64,000 bases of DNA from Fluviicola sp. (GCF_029266855.1 NZ_JAQSWB010000010.1:56809-120808), one strand, 5' to 3'; positions 23,362 to 32,986 are shown, numbered from the stretch's first letter. Notes: generated by a model from the sequence alone, not told the origin. Translations and numbers: made by a program.

Positions 23362-23504
23362 AAGTCTAGCGGACAATAGTAGGTTCTCACCTTTCAGTCA
23401 GAATGATTCTTTGTAATGCAATTATTGGTCCTAATAACAAAACAACAAGGGGTTCATCACAATGGATGCCCTTTGTGTTTTTCTCCCACTGATGCACAGA
23501 TTAG

Positions 23505-23525
23505 AGCGAGCCTACCGGTCTCGCT
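23505..23525. repeat. TACCGGT-loop hairpin (R3 family)
   Basis: AGCGAG-CCTACCGGT-CTCGCT, the second unit of the tandem duplication; same stem as 16752-16772. Confidence 0.75.
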
Positions 23526-23551
23526 AAGTTTAGTGGACAATAAACAGATTT

Positions 23552-23935
23552 TCACCTTTCTGTTAGGATGATTCTTTTATACTGTAATTTAGGCTTGCGA
23601 AAATTTACGAGCAAACCAACTTCCGTTCCTGAAACAGCCAGATAATTGATTGTTTGTTCAAAATGCTCATCAATTAAATTAGAAACCGCTTTCACTTCTA
23701 AAATAATAGAGCCATAGACTACAAAGTCTGCAAAAAATAGATGCGGTAGTATCGTGTCTTTGTATTTCACCTGATACTGAACTTCACGTTCAAATAGAAT
23801 TCCTTTCTTTCTGAACTCATACTCCAAAGCGTCTTTGTAAACAATTTCGGAAAATCCGCATCCTAATTCGTTGTGAACTTCCATACAACTGCCAATGATT
23901 TGATGGGTTTCTTCTTTCAATAAATAGTGTTCCAT
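23552..23935 (-). CDS. GxxExxY protein (PDDEXK_3-like)
   Basis: A 127-residue GxxExxY-family protein. The name motif is present as GCGFSEIVYKDAL (G-x-S-E-x-x-Y), followed by LEYEFRKKGILFEREVQYQVKYKD and a PD-(D/E)XK-like core FFADFVVYGSIILEVKAV (Asp and Glu-x-Lys). The family is widespread in Bacteroidota, often near repeats, and its function is unproven. The 3' end overlaps the tandem duplication, so the C-terminus (YKRIILTER) may be derived from the repeat. Confidence 0.8.
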   Translation of the reverse strand: MEHYLLKEETHQIIGSCMEVHNELGCGFSEIVYKDALEYEFRKKGILFEREVQYQVKYKDTILPHLFFADFVVYGSIILEVKAVSNLIDEHFEQTINYLAVSGTEVGLLVNFRKPKLQYKRIILTER

Positions 23936-24004
23936 TCTATTTAAGTTAATGAAAAATATCTTTTACTTGATGACTAAAAACTATTTTCCATTGCGAACCA
24001 AAAA

Positions 24005-24283
24005 AGGAGGTGACCGGTAGGGGGAGTTATGTACTTAAGTCAGGTAACATCAAAAAAGAACTTAACTTGTGATTATTTGACACGCAGATTTCGCAGACTC
24101 CGACAAGGTCGGAGCACAGATTTTAATTGTTATACATCTGCGCAAATCCGTGACATCCGCGTGCTTTTTTTTAAAATATTAAGCTTCTTGGCAGCTCCTT
24201 TCAATGCTATTTGAATAATTGCACCAAAATAAGAAAGTCCTTTTTACCTGTGTTAAATACATAATTCCCACCGGTAGGCACCT
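24005..24283. repeat. MITE-like element bounded by inverted R5 copies
   Basis: Left end GAGGTGACCGGTAGGGGGAG then TTATGTACTTAAGTCAGGTAA; the right end read on the minus strand is GAGGTGCCTACCGGTGGGAA then TTATGTATTTAACACAGGTAA. The arms are about 40 bases and imperfect. Inside are a perfect hairpin CTCCGAC-AAG-GTCGGAG (24098-24114) and diverged CACGCAGATTTCGCAGA / TCTGCGCAAATCCGTGA words. It has no coding capacity. Confidence 0.55.
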
Positions 24284-24314
24284 CTATACATCTGTGCATC
24301 TGCGGGAAAAGAAA

Positions 24315-24340
24315 AGGGCCACGATTAATCGCGGCCCTAC
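24315..24340. repeat. REP palindrome R4
   Basis: AGGGCC-A-CGATTAATCG-C-GGCCCT followed by AC. The stem differs from 32999-33024 by GGGCC/GGCCC in place of GGGAC/GTCCC, a compensatory pair change. It lies just after glyA on the minus strand and may also terminate it. Confidence 0.75.
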
Positions 24341-24363
24341 TGTTTATATTTAATTCATTGGAT

Positions 24364-25638
24364 TTACCACGTAAACAACGGTCGCGCGCTCATTAAAGTG
24401 TTCACTTCGGAGCGTACGGAATTGATCGTTTCCTCGTCGCCGATATTCATCAGCACGCGGTCGATCAGTTTTACGATAACCGGGATCTCTGTTTCTTTAA
24501 TTCCACGGGAAGTAATTGCAGATGTTCCTACACGGATCCCGGAAGTAACGAAGGGAGATTCCGTATCGAAAGGAACCATGTTCTTATTTACGGTAATGTC
24601 TGCCAAAACCAGGTTGTTCTCGGCATCTTTCCCATTTACTCCTTTTGAACGCAAATCGATCAGCATGCTGTGATTGTCTGTTCCGCCGGAAATGATTTTA
24701 TATCCCAGTTTCGTGAATTCTTCAGCCATCAATGCGGCGTTCTTCTTCACCTGGGTCATGTATGTTTTGTATCCGTCGGATAATGCTTCGCCAAATGCCA
24801 CTGCTTTTGCTGCGATCACGTGCTCTAGCGGTCCGCCCTGGATTCCCGGGAATACTGCTGCATCCAATAATGCTCCCATGGATTTCAAGTTCCCGTTGTT
24901 CCATTTCAAACCGAAAGGATTCTCGAAATTATGACGCATCATGATCACCCCTCCGCGTGGTCCACGCAATGTTTTATGTGTTGTTGTTGTAACAATGTGA
25001 CAATGATCCAAAGGATCTGCCAATAATCCTGCCGCGATCAATCCTGCAGGATGAGAAATATCTGCCAGGATCAATGCTCCGACCTCATCTGCAATTTTGC
25101 GGATGCGCGCATAATCCCAATCTCTTGAATAAGCGGAAGCACCACAAATGATCATTTTCGGCTTTTCGCGTTTTGCGACTTCTTCCATCATGTCGTAATC
25201 CACTCTTCCTGTTTCCTGGTTTACACCATAAAAGAAAGGTTTGTACAATTTTCCGGAGAAGTTTACCGGGGAACCGTGGGTTAAATGTCCACCGTGACTT
25301 AAGTCGAAGCCTAAGATCTTATCTCCCGGATTTAAACAAGCCAGGAAAACTGCTGCATTTGCCTGAGCTCCGGAATGCGGCTGCACGTTTGCCCAGGTTG
25401 CACCAAATAATTTACACAAACGATCGATCGCCAGCTGTTCCACTTTATCAACTACTTCACAGCCACCGTAATAACGCTTCCCGGGAAGTCCTTCTGCATA
25501 TTTGTTAGTCAATACAGAACCCATTGCTTCCATCACCTCATCAGAGACAAAGTTTTCAGACGCAATTAATTCAATTCCATGTTCCTGACGCTGTCTTTCT
25601 GCAGCAATTAAGTCAAATACTTCCTGGTCGCGTTTCAT
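24364..25638 (-). CDS. glyA: serine hydroxymethyltransferase
   Basis: A PLP enzyme converting serine and tetrahydrofolate to glycine and methylene-tetrahydrofolate, the main source of one-carbon units. Lys222 in [14 protein letters not shown] binds [24 protein letters not shown] and QPHSGAQAN are family blocks. Length 424 is normal. It has its own candidate promoter about 90 bases upstream, and a REP palindrome follows the stop. Confidence 0.97.
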   Translation of the reverse strand: MKRDQEVFDLIAAERQRQEHGIELIASENFVSDEVMEAMGSVLTNKYAEGLPGKRYYGGCEVVDKVEQLAIDRLCKLFGATWANVQPHSGAQANAAVFLACLNPGDKILGFDLSHGGHLTHGSPVNFSGKLYKPFFYGVNQETGRVDYDMMEEVAKREKPKMIICGASAYSRDWDYARIRKIADEVGALILADISHPAGLIAAGLLADPLDHCHIVTTTTHKTLRGPRGGVIMMRHNFENPFGLKWNNGNLKSMGALLDAAVFPGIQGGPLEHVIAAKAVAFGEALSDGYKTYMTQVKKNAALMAEEFTKLGYKIISGGTDNHSMLIDLRSKGVNGKDAENNLVLADITVNKNMVPFDTESPFVTSGIRVGTSAITSRGIKETEIPVIVKLIDRVLMNIGDEETINSVRSEVNTLMSARPLFTW

Positions 25639-25726
25639 GCTTATTCTTTTATTTAGTTTAAAAGGTTCAATAGTTCAAATGTTTCTGCTGTGACAGATTC
25701 AATTTTGAGCCCTTGGTTCCTGATGG

Positions 25727-25734
25727 CAAATATA
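25727..25734 (-). promoter_or_regulatory. -7 box TATATTTG, candidate promoter of glyA
   Basis: TAnnTTTG match 88 bases before the glyA ATG, giving a longer leader than for other genes here. No riboswitch fold was recognised in the leader. Confidence 0.35.
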
Positions 25735-25764
25735 ATTCGATTTCATCAAAAACCGAGGTCTTCC

Positions 25765-26520
25765 TTACAATCGCTTAATCGAATGTAGTTTGTGCGAGTG
25801 CACCTCATCCAGTTTCCGGGTAATTCCTTTGGAACTGAAATCATCGATCCGGACATAGCCGTGCGCATGAATGATCTCATCCTTATTAAGCAGTAAACCT
25901 ACATGATGAATATTCCCCGCATCGGAAATGAAGAAAGCAAGATCTCCTGCCTCGCGGTCTTCAAATTCTATTTCCAATCCTATTTCCTGCTGTTGTGAAG
26001 AGTTTCGCGGCAATTGATAATTAAAAACCCGGTGGATCTGCTGCATAAACCCGGAGCAATCGATTCCGAACATAGTCTTCCCGCCCCACAAATAAGGTGC
26101 ATTCAGGTATGTAAGCGCAAAATCGATGACCGAATCCGGAAATACATCTGCTTCATTCAGAAAGTGATATTCGGATTTTCCGATGGTAAATGTTTCTTCA
26201 CCATCTCCCGGGCGGAAAAAACCTTTCGGTAACAGTTGCCTGCCTTCCGGACCTTCCACGATTCGGAACTCGGAATGCTCCACCACCAAACCATCGAGCC
26301 AGCGGGAAACCTCCTTATCTCTCAGATCCTGGATTTGTTTTGAATCGATCCAGCCTTCATAGCCATCCATAAACGAGCGGATCTTCACCCACTGATTTGA
26401 GACTTCAATGATTTCGATGACTTCACCAAACAAAAGCTGGGTCACTATTTCAGCGCGATCACTGGCATCTCCGCGAACGGGTACCACACTCGCTTTGCAA
26501 AAGGCATGAATTCTGCTCAC
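25765..26520 (-). CDS. NlpC/P60 family cell-wall hydrolase with SH3 domains
   Basis: A 251-residue protein with two SH3b-like domains (about residues 10-60, ending ...GYEGWIDSKQ, and 75-115) followed by an NlpC/P60 cysteine peptidase domain. The catalytic Cys is in GIDCSGFMQQ, the His in NIHHVGLLL and a third polar residue in IIHAHG. Such enzymes cut peptidoglycan peptides such as D-Glu-diaminopimelate. No signal peptide is visible, as in some Bacteroidota relatives that work on recycled muropeptides. The GTG start overlaps the stop of the gene upstream (GTGA). Confidence 0.85.
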   Translation of the reverse strand: MSRIHAFCKASVVPVRGDASDRAEIVTQLLFGEVIEIIEVSNQWVKIRSFMDGYEGWIDSKQIQDLRDKEVSRWLDGLVVEHSEFRIVEGPEGRQLLPKGFFRPGDGEETFTIGKSEYHFLNEADVFPDSVIDFALTYLNAPYLWGGKTMFGIDCSGFMQQIHRVFNYQLPRNSSQQQEIGLEIEFEDREAGDLAFFISDAGNIHHVGLLLNKDEIIHAHGYVRIDDFSSKGITRKLDEVHSHKLHSIKRL

Positions 26521-27095
26521 TTTTTAGGGAATTGAGGATTTTTAGTCAGTTTTAATGCCTGTTCCATATGTCGATCGTTGTGATAAGCAACAAAGAGCAG
26601 GGCGTCACCCAATCTCAGGCGTACCAGTTTGGAAATGGAAATCGGGACTTTTACTTTTCTCAGGTTAACCGCAACCGATTTTTCAATAATTTCAAGAAAC
26701 TGGTTTTGTCCTTCCAATAACGTTTTGATCTCATCACCGCTTACCAGGGAAGGATTTGTAGTAGGATTGTATTCAGCCGGAGCATTGAATTTGCGTTTCA
26801 CATTTCGTGCATTTCCCAGTTTCATCGACATCCAGGCAGATTTCCCAAGTGGTGAAGAAGAATAATTGATCCGGGGAACACGAAAACGGGTCCGGTCAAT
26901 GCGTTCATTCAGAACATGATGGTAAAAACGGGCGTAGGCATTCAAGTGGGCAAAAATTTCGGCTAAACTCCATGTTGAGGGATCAGGCTTCCAGTTCAAT
27001 TGATTCTCCGAATAATTTGAAAATTTCGATTTTAAATGCTGGATATTTTTCTCTGTAATTGTTGCAACTTCGTTGAAGACCCATTGAGTTGTCAT
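26517..27095 (-). CDS. DinB-superfamily protein
   Basis: A 192-residue four-helix protein of the DinB/YfiT type: LNWKPDPSTWSLAEIFAHLNAYARFY carries the typical W-S-x-x-E-x-x-x-H pattern with the first metal-ligand His, and the last ligand is in FVAYHNDRHMEQALKL. The fold often acts as a thiol-dependent transferase or hydrolase with a metal site. ATG 27095 (MTTQWVF) is chosen because the longer reading runs over a near-consensus promoter. It overlaps the NlpC/P60 gene by four bases, so the two form an operon. Confidence 0.8.
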   Translation of the reverse strand: MTTQWVFNEVATITEKNIQHLKSKFSNYSENQLNWKPDPSTWSLAEIFAHLNAYARFYHHVLNERIDRTRFRVPRINYSSSPLGKSAWMSMKLGNARNVKRKFNAPAEYNPTTNPSLVSGDEIKTLLEGQNQFLEIIEKSVAVNLRKVKVPISISKLVRLRLGDALLFVAYHNDRHMEQALKLTKNPQFPKK

Positions 27096-27112
27096 ATGTC
27101 TGGAATTTGTAT

Positions 27113-27144
27113 CAAATATAAGTACAGCAATTTGATTGGCAAAA
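27113..27144 (-). promoter_or_regulatory. near-consensus Bacteroidota promoter (TTTTG-N19-TATATTTG)
   Basis: -7 box TATATTTG at 27113-27120 and -33 TTTTG at 27140-27144 with a 19-base spacer, the best match in the window. It predicts a leader of about 13 bases for the DinB-like gene. Confidence 0.7.
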
Positions 27145-27193
27145 GTTATACCCAAAAATGCAACCTTTTTAAACATTTTCATATCTTTCAAGT

Positions 27194-30100
27194 ATGAAGC
27201 GATTGTTACTTGTGTTTTCTGTTCTTATTTTAACTGGTCATTTTCATGCCCAGGAAATAGAACATCAACATTCAACGCACTATGCCCTGATCGAAAACAA
27301 AGGACAATGGGCTGAAAAAGTATTATTCCAATCCAAGTCGCAGGGAAACAATATCTGGGTCCAGCAGCACGGATTCATTTACGACATCCGCGACTATTCA
27401 TCACTCAAAAAAGCACACTCCGAGCGTGTATCCGATGAAAACAGCGATCATTTCAGGGGAGCATTAGTTGGAGTGGAATTTTTAAACTCCAGGGAAGTTT
27501 CCGAGATCGCAAAGGAAAAACCACTTGCTTATTATTACAACTATTTCATCGGGAACGACAGCACCAAATGGGCCAGTAATGTCTCCAGTTTCCAGGAAGC
27601 CACTTTAAAAAATTTCTACCCGGATATCGATTTGAAGATCATCGATGCCGCCTCCGAATTCAAATACGAATTGTGGTGCGCACCCGGAACAGATTACAAA
27701 CAGATCCAGCTTAAAATGAAAGGCTTTTCGGACATCGTTCTGGACAAAGCCGGGAACCTTATTCTTTCGACCGACCTTGGAAAGATTACGGAGAAAAAGC
27801 CGATCGCATACCAGTTGCTGAATGGAAAACTGACTGCCATCTCCTGTAAGTTCATTCTCAAGAAAGACATTGTGTCTTTTGAACTTGGAAAACACGACGA
27901 AAATGCAACACTGATCATCGATCCTGTTTTAGTATTCGCGACCTATTCCGGTTCTCCTACTGATAATTTCGGGATGACTGCCACTTACGGCTACGACGGA
28001 TCCGCTTATTCAGGCGGAACTATTTTCGGGAATGCTTACCCTACTCCCGACCCATTAGCCTTTGATGTAACATCTAATTTTGCGGCAACTTACAACGGCT
28101 TAAACACCACAGACGTATTTATTTCAAAATATTCTCCCGACGGACAGACCATGCTCTGGACAGCATTTTTGGGAGGAGGAAATACCGTCCAGGGAACAGA
28201 AACCGTTCACAGTTTGATCTGCGACAGGCTGAATAATCTTTACGTATTCGGAATAACTGCTTCTACGGACTTTCCTACTCAAAATCCTTTCCAGGGAGCA
28301 CACGGAGGAGGATCTACCATTAACGTTCAATTCAACGGAGCCAATTTCGGGAGCCAGGGAACAGACATCTTTGTTTCCAAGATCAGTTCCAACGGGCATA
28401 ATTTACTAGCATCAACCTATGTGGGCGGTTCTCAAAACGATGGGATCAATTACAAGATAAGTTCGGGAAATTATAATTCCGTAGCAGCTTACGATTCCCT
28501 ATCTACAAACTACGGCGATCAGTTTCGCGGTGAGATCATGATCGATTCAGTTGGGAATTGTTTAATTGCCTCCTGCACCAGATCTACCAACTTTCCTACT
28601 TCGAATCCCTTCCAAGCTTCTTTGGCAGGCCAGCAGGACGGCGTCATTTTCAAACTTACACCGGACCTTAGCAATATGATCTGGGGCAGTTATTTCGGAG
28701 GAAGCAACAACGATGCCTGTTACTCTGTTAAAATCGATTCAAGCTATAACGTAGTCTTTGCAGGAGGAACATCAAGTACAGATCTTCCCGGAACAGCAGG
28801 GGGTTTAAATCCAAGTTACCTGGGCGGGAAATCGGATGGTTTTGTGGGGAAACTTACTCCAAACGGACAAACGCTTACTCAAAGCACGTATATCGGAGCA
28901 GCCCTGTATGACCAGGCTTTTTTTGTTGAAATTAACCGTAACGACGAAGTATTCGTCCTTGGGCAATCTGTCGGCGGGAATTTCCCGGTAATTAATTCCG
29001 TAAGTTATCCCAACAGCAGCCAGTTCATCGCAAAACTAAACCCGGCACTTACCACGATCCTGAACTCCACTGTTTTTGGGAATGGTAGTCCGAACATAAA
29101 CATATCGCCATCCGCATTTTTGGTTGATATTTGCGGAAACATGTACGTTTCAGGTTGGGGAGCAAACATCCTGCAAGCGAGTCCACTGAGTGGAATGCCA
29201 GTCAGTTCCGATGCTTTTCAGAGCACCTCACCCAACGGATTCGATTTTTACCTCTTTGTATTCAAGCGTGATTTTTCGGGCTTGCTTTACGGAAGTTATA
29301 TCGGAGGAAGCCAGGCCCAGGAACATGTAGACGGCGGAACTTCCCGCTTTGACAAGAACGGAGTGGTTTATCAATCTGTATGCGGCGGATGTAACGGATT
29401 CAGTGACTTCCCGACAACCCCTAATGCCTGGTCGAACCTCAATTTAAATACCGGAGCCGGAACAAACAACAATTGCAACAACCTGGTTTTTAAATTTGAT
29501 TTCCAGCTGCTTCCCAAAGCTGAGTTTACAACAAATAATGTTTTAGGATGTGAGGACTTCACTGTAACTTTCACCAATACCAGTCCACCCTCCGATGCAT
29601 TTGAATGGGATTTCGGAAACGGGCAGGGAACATCAACAGAGCATTCTCCTACCGTTACCTACACCATTCCAGGCGACTACCTTGTGCGTCTAACCGTTAC
29701 AGACTCAATTTGCCTTTTAACAGATACTGCAGTGATCAACATCACGGTTTTACCGGAAATACAACTCTCAGTTTCAAACGACACGATCCTTTGTTCTCCC
29801 CTGCCTTTAACTTTCACGGCAAATTCATCCGGGACGGCAGATTATTTTATCTGGTCGTCAAGCAATCAGTTTACAGACACTTTAAATACAACAGTTGCGG
29901 ATTCCACATTGAACGTAACACCGGGAACAACAACAACTTATTATGTACGGGCCGGAAATGCAGCCTGTTCGGAGATTGACAGTGTCACGGTTTACTTCAT
30001 CGGGGGAAGTTTGTCCTTAACAGGAAACGACTCCATTTGTTTGAACGAACCAACCACGCTGACAGCTTTCATTCAAATTCCGAACGTAACATTTAATTAT

Positions 30101-30769
30101 GTCTGGAGTCCGATGAACATATTAACTCCTACGGCCCAGGAAAATGTCGTTATTGCCAATCCGCCGGTCAGTCAGTGGGTTTATGTTGATGCCAATGGCT
30201 CGAACGGCTGTTTTGACAGGGATTCCATTTACATCACGGTCGGAAACATTGCCGGGACAATCAGTGCAGAGGCAGATCCGGAATACATTGTGCCGGGGGG
30301 AAGCAGTACTTTAACCGCTTTACCCGGAGGTTATTCTTACGTTTGGTTTCCTCAGACAGGACTCTCCAATCCGTACAGTCAAATCACGCAGGCGAGTCCG
30401 GAACAAACCACCCAATATACAGTCAGTATCACAGATGGGATTTGTACCAAATCAGTTCCTGTTAAAGTCAATGTGCTCGAAGTGGTTTGCGACCGCACCT
30501 ACGTATATATACCCAATGCTTTTTCTCCGAACGGCGATTTGGAAAACGATGTTCTGTACGTCAGAAGTGCCATTGCAACCAAGATCCTTTTCCGGATATT
30601 TGACCGTTGGGGAGAGATGGTTTTTGAAACCACAGATCAAAACATCGGCTGGGACGGAACCTTCAGAGACAAGCTCCTGAAGCCGGACACCTATGACTAT
30701 TACCTGGAAGCAACCTGTGTACAGGGAGAGCAGAAAATCATCAAAGGAAATGTTACCTTGATACGTTGA
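27194..30769 (+). CDS. T9SS type B secreted protein with beta-propeller repeats and PKD domain
   Basis: A 1191-residue secreted protein. Order: signal peptide (LLVFSVLILTGHFHAQ), an N-terminal domain of the kind starting ALIENKGQWAEKVLFQSK (DUF7948-like), SBBP-type beta-propeller repeats around 240-740 (units with F(I/V)SK(Y/I)S..G..LLWTAFLGG and GSYFGGS), a PKD domain at about 775-855 (EWDFGNGQG...YTIPGDYLVRLTV), Ig-like regions, and a C-terminal gliding-associated CHU_C sorting domain (IPNAFSPNGDLENDVLYV, FDRWGEMVFET, GWDGTF, TLIR end). The tail marks it for export through the type IX system to the cell surface or medium. Confidence 0.88.
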   Translation: MKRLLLVFSVLILTGHFHAQEIEHQHSTHYALIENKGQWAEKVLFQSKSQGNNIWVQQHGFIYDIRDYSSLKKAHSERVSDENSDHFRGALVGVEFLNSREVSEIAKEKPLAYYYNYFIGNDSTKWASNVSSFQEATLKNFYPDIDLKIIDAASEFKYELWCAPGTDYKQIQLKMKGFSDIVLDKAGNLILSTDLGKITEKKPIAYQLLNGKLTAISCKFILKKDIVSFELGKHDENATLIIDPVLVFATYSGSPTDNFGMTATYGYDGSAYSGGTIFGNAYPTPDPLAFDVTSNFAATYNGLNTTDVFISKYSPDGQTMLWTAFLGGGNTVQGTETVHSLICDRLNNLYVFGITASTDFPTQNPFQGAHGGGSTINVQFNGANFGSQGTDIFVSKISSNGHNLLASTYVGGSQNDGINYKISSGNYNSVAAYDSLSTNYGDQFRGEIMIDSVGNCLIASCTRSTNFPTSNPFQASLAGQQDGVIFKLTPDLSNMIWGSYFGGSNNDACYSVKIDSSYNVVFAGGTSSTDLPGTAGGLNPSYLGGKSDGFVGKLTPNGQTLTQSTYIGAALYDQAFFVEINRNDEVFVLGQSVGGNFPVINSVSYPNSSQFIAKLNPALTTILNSTVFGNGSPNINISPSAFLVDICGNMYVSGWGANILQASPLSGMPVSSDAFQSTSPNGFDFYLFVFKRDFSGLLYGSYIGGSQAQEHVDGGTSRFDKNGVVYQSVCGGCNGFSDFPTTPNAWSNLNLNTGAGTNNNCNNLVFKFDFQLLPKAEFTTNNVLGCEDFTVTFTNTSPPSDAFEWDFGNGQGTSTEHSPTVTYTIPGDYLVRLTVTDSICLLTDTAVINITVLPEIQLSVSNDTILCSPLPLTFTANSSGTADYFIWSSSNQFTDTLNTTVADSTLNVTPGTTTTYYVRAGNAACSEIDSVTVYFIGGSLSLTGNDSICLNEPTTLTAFIQIPNVTFNYVWSPMNILTPTAQENVVIANPPVSQWVYVDANGSNGCFDRDSIYITVGNIAGTISAEADPEYIVPGGSSTLTALPGGYSYVWFPQTGLSNPYSQITQASPEQTTQYTVSITDGICTKSVPVKVNVLEVVCDRTYVYIPNAFSPNGDLENDVLYVRSAIATKILFRIFDRWGEMVFETTDQNIGWDGTFRDKLLKPDTYDYYLEATCVQGEQKIIKGNVTLIR

Positions 30770-30875
30770 TTTCAAACAGGCTCATTATTAGGTCAACAAA
30801 CCTTAATGAACCGAAACCTCTACTATTCAACTCATTAAGATACAGAATAGCCCATAGTAAGATTTCAATAGTTCA

Positions 30876-30903
30876 AGAGAAAAAGACTTCCTTTTTCTCT
30901 TTT
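30876..30903 (+). terminator. intrinsic terminator between the two T9SS genes
   Basis: Perfect 10-bp stem AGAGAAAAAG-ACTTC-CTTTTTCTCT followed by TTT. Confidence 0.7.
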
Positions 30904-30941
30904 ACATTTAGTATATTTAAGCATATTCTATACTCTTACTT

Positions 30942-32978
30942 ATGAAAAAACAATTACTCACTTTTGGTTTTTTAACCAGTCTCGCAGCGTTCGGTCAAAC
31001 TTTTACAGATGATTTTGACTCTTATACTGCAGGACAAAAATTGTGTCCGCAAAGCGGTGGAGCATGGACAACCTGGAGCAATGCTCCCGGGGGAACGGAA
31101 GACGTTCTGGTATCCAATGCCGATGCAGCTTCCGGAGCCAACTCTTTATATTTTGCAACCTCAGTACAAGCAGGTGGTCCAACAGATTTGGTTCGCAATT
31201 TCGGCGTATTGAATACCGGACAGTTTGAGATGAACTTCAACATGAAAGTTGAGACAGGCAAAGCCGGATATTTTAACCTTCAGCGAAATGCAACAATCGG
31301 TCAGGTTTGGGCAATGGATTGTTTTTTCAACGATAACGGAACTATCAGTATTGTCAACCAGGACGGGTTAAATTTTACAGGAGCTACTTATCCTCAAGGC
31401 GGCTGGTTCAACTTCAAACTTGCAATTAACTTCAACACCAATCACTGGGAAGTTTTTATCGATTACCTTTCCGTAGGTTCCTTTGCCAATCCAATTAATC
31501 AAATTGCATCGATCGATATTTACCCGACAGATCAAAATGCTCCGTACAGTTGCGGCTATTTCATCGATGACTTTCATTATGAAATAACTCCTTATACCCT
31601 GCCCTCTTTGAACGGAGCAGTAAACGGCTTGGTATTCGACCAGGGATTATTGGCCGGAAATATTGTAACTCCGCAGGTGACTGTCCGGAACCTGGGAACA
31701 ACACCAATTACTTCTTTTGATGTCGATGTTGATTACAACGGTAATACCATCAGTCAAACCGTTACCGGATTGAATTTAGCATCCTTAGCCAGCACAACAG
31801 TTACCATGAACGGAACACTGACCATTGCGGCAGGAAACATCCCTATGGTTGCAACTGTGAGCAATGTAAATGGCGGCGGAGCCGACGATGATTCGGACGA
31901 CGATTCCTTAACGATTAACCTTGATCCGCTGGTTCCGGCCATGGGTAAAATGGTAGTCGGGGAAGAAGGAACCGGAACCTGGTGTGTTTGGTGTCCGCGA
32001 GGTGCTGTTTTTATGGATCTGATGGAAACAAAATACGAACACTATTGGGCTGGAATTGCAGTTCACAATGGTGATACAATGACTAATGAAATATACGATG
32101 CAGGAATGGGCGGGTTAATTGCCGGGTATCCATCTGCACTTATTGACCGTTTGCCTGAAGTCGATCCATCCGAAATGGAAGAAGATTTCTTAGCACGTAT
32201 TCAGGTCGCTCCGAAAGCAGTGATCACAAATGGTGCAACTTGGAATGCAACCACCCGCGAATTAAAAGTATCTACTTCTGCTAATTTCCTTGCAGCGGCA
32301 AACAACAACTATAGGCTTGGAATCGTTTTAACGGAAGATGAGGTAACCGGGACAACAGGTTTCAGTCAGGCGAATGCATACGCAGGTGGCGGTAACGGAA
32401 CGATGGGTGGATTTGAATCCCTGCCTAATCCTGTTCCTGCAGCACAAATGGTTTACAATCATGTTGCCCGTGCAATTAAGCCAAGTTTTACCGGTTATAT
32501 CAACAGTTTTCCGGGAACCGTAAACATCGGTGAAACACATACGATTACAGCTACTTTTATTTTACCTGCTTCATGGGACGAAACTAAAATTCACATCATA
32601 GGGTTATTATTCGATCCAAGCGGGAAAATTGACAATGCAGGAAAAGCAACTATTCCGGAAGCCGTAACAAACGGATTTGTTACCGGTACAGATGTAACTG
32701 CAGGTTTAAATGATCTGAGCCAGGTTGACGACATGGTACAGGTTTATCCGAATCCTGCTACAACAGCTGTTTCTGTGAGCTTACAGATAAAAGAACAAAG
32801 CGAAGTAACTATTTCCGTAACGGATATTGCGGGTAAAGAAATTTCAAGCAAAAACTACGGACAACTGAATGGCTCTTCGATCATTACCATCAATACAAGT
32901 AATACACCAGTCGGGGTTTACTTCGTAAATGTGAAAATGAACAATGCAGTTACCCAGAAAAAAGTGATTATTCAGTAA
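30942..32978 (+). CDS. T9SS type A secreted protein with Omp28-like thioredoxin-fold domain
   Basis: A 678-residue secreted protein. After the signal peptide (LLTFGFLTSLAAFG) comes a lectin/LamG-like jelly-roll region (about 20-215, YTAGQKLCP...DDFHYEI), an Ig-like/CARDB-type domain (about 225-330), and an Omp28-like domain whose start GTGTWCVWCPRGAVFMD holds a CxxC at about residues 347-350. The end (VYPNPATTAVSVSL...GVYFVNVKMNN...KKVIIQ) is a type A sorting domain. The redox activity of CVWC is inference. Monocistronic between two terminators. Confidence 0.88.
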   Translation: MKKQLLTFGFLTSLAAFGQTFTDDFDSYTAGQKLCPQSGGAWTTWSNAPGGTEDVLVSNADAASGANSLYFATSVQAGGPTDLVRNFGVLNTGQFEMNFNMKVETGKAGYFNLQRNATIGQVWAMDCFFNDNGTISIVNQDGLNFTGATYPQGGWFNFKLAINFNTNHWEVFIDYLSVGSFANPINQIASIDIYPTDQNAPYSCGYFIDDFHYEITPYTLPSLNGAVNGLVFDQGLLAGNIVTPQVTVRNLGTTPITSFDVDVDYNGNTISQTVTGLNLASLASTTVTMNGTLTIAAGNIPMVATVSNVNGGGADDDSDDDSLTINLDPLVPAMGKMVVGEEGTGTWCVWCPRGAVFMDLMETKYEHYWAGIAVHNGDTMTNEIYDAGMGGLIAGYPSALIDRLPEVDPSEMEEDFLARIQVAPKAVITNGATWNATTRELKVSTSANFLAAANNNYRLGIVLTEDEVTGTTGFSQANAYAGGGNGTMGGFESLPNPVPAAQMVYNHVARAIKPSFTGYINSFPGTVNIGETHTITATFILPASWDETKIHIIGLLFDPSGKIDNAGKATIPEAVTNGFVTGTDVTAGLNDLSQVDDMVQVYPNPATTAVSVSLQIKEQSEVTISVTDIAGKEISSKNYGQLNGSSIITINTSNTPVGVYFVNVKMNNAVTQKKVIIQ

Positions 32979-32986
32979 TCACATTG

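Larger units (their letters stand above)
23249..23551. other. 303-base gene-free interval made of a tandem duplication
   Basis: Two diverged copies of one unit of about 145 bases (23278-23426 and 23447-23592; the second runs into the end of the next gene). Each copy begins with a hairpin-like GGGGTGTCCAT...ATGGATGCCC followed by TTTGTGTTTTT, then the CCCAC(A/T)GATGC-CAGAT word and the TACC(A/G)GT hairpin. Confidence 0.7.
23936..24363. other. 428-base gene-free interval with MITE-like element and REP
   Basis: Contains a candidate inverted-repeat element (24005-24283) and a REP (24315-24340). A short frame at 24029-24214 lies wholly inside repeats and was rejected. Confidence 0.6.

Noticed and set aside
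23278..23592. possible CRISPR or phage attachment repeats
   Set aside because: Only two long diverged units; no integrase or tRNA nearby.
24029..24214. 61-codon frame after AAAAAGGAGGTGACC
   Set aside because: It lies completely inside the R5/R3 repeat DNA, the Shine-Dalgarno-like site is 17 bases away, and the product has no sensible features.
27096..27191. 32-residue N-terminal extension of the DinB-like protein
   Set aside because: It would run through the best promoter match in the window (27113-27144).
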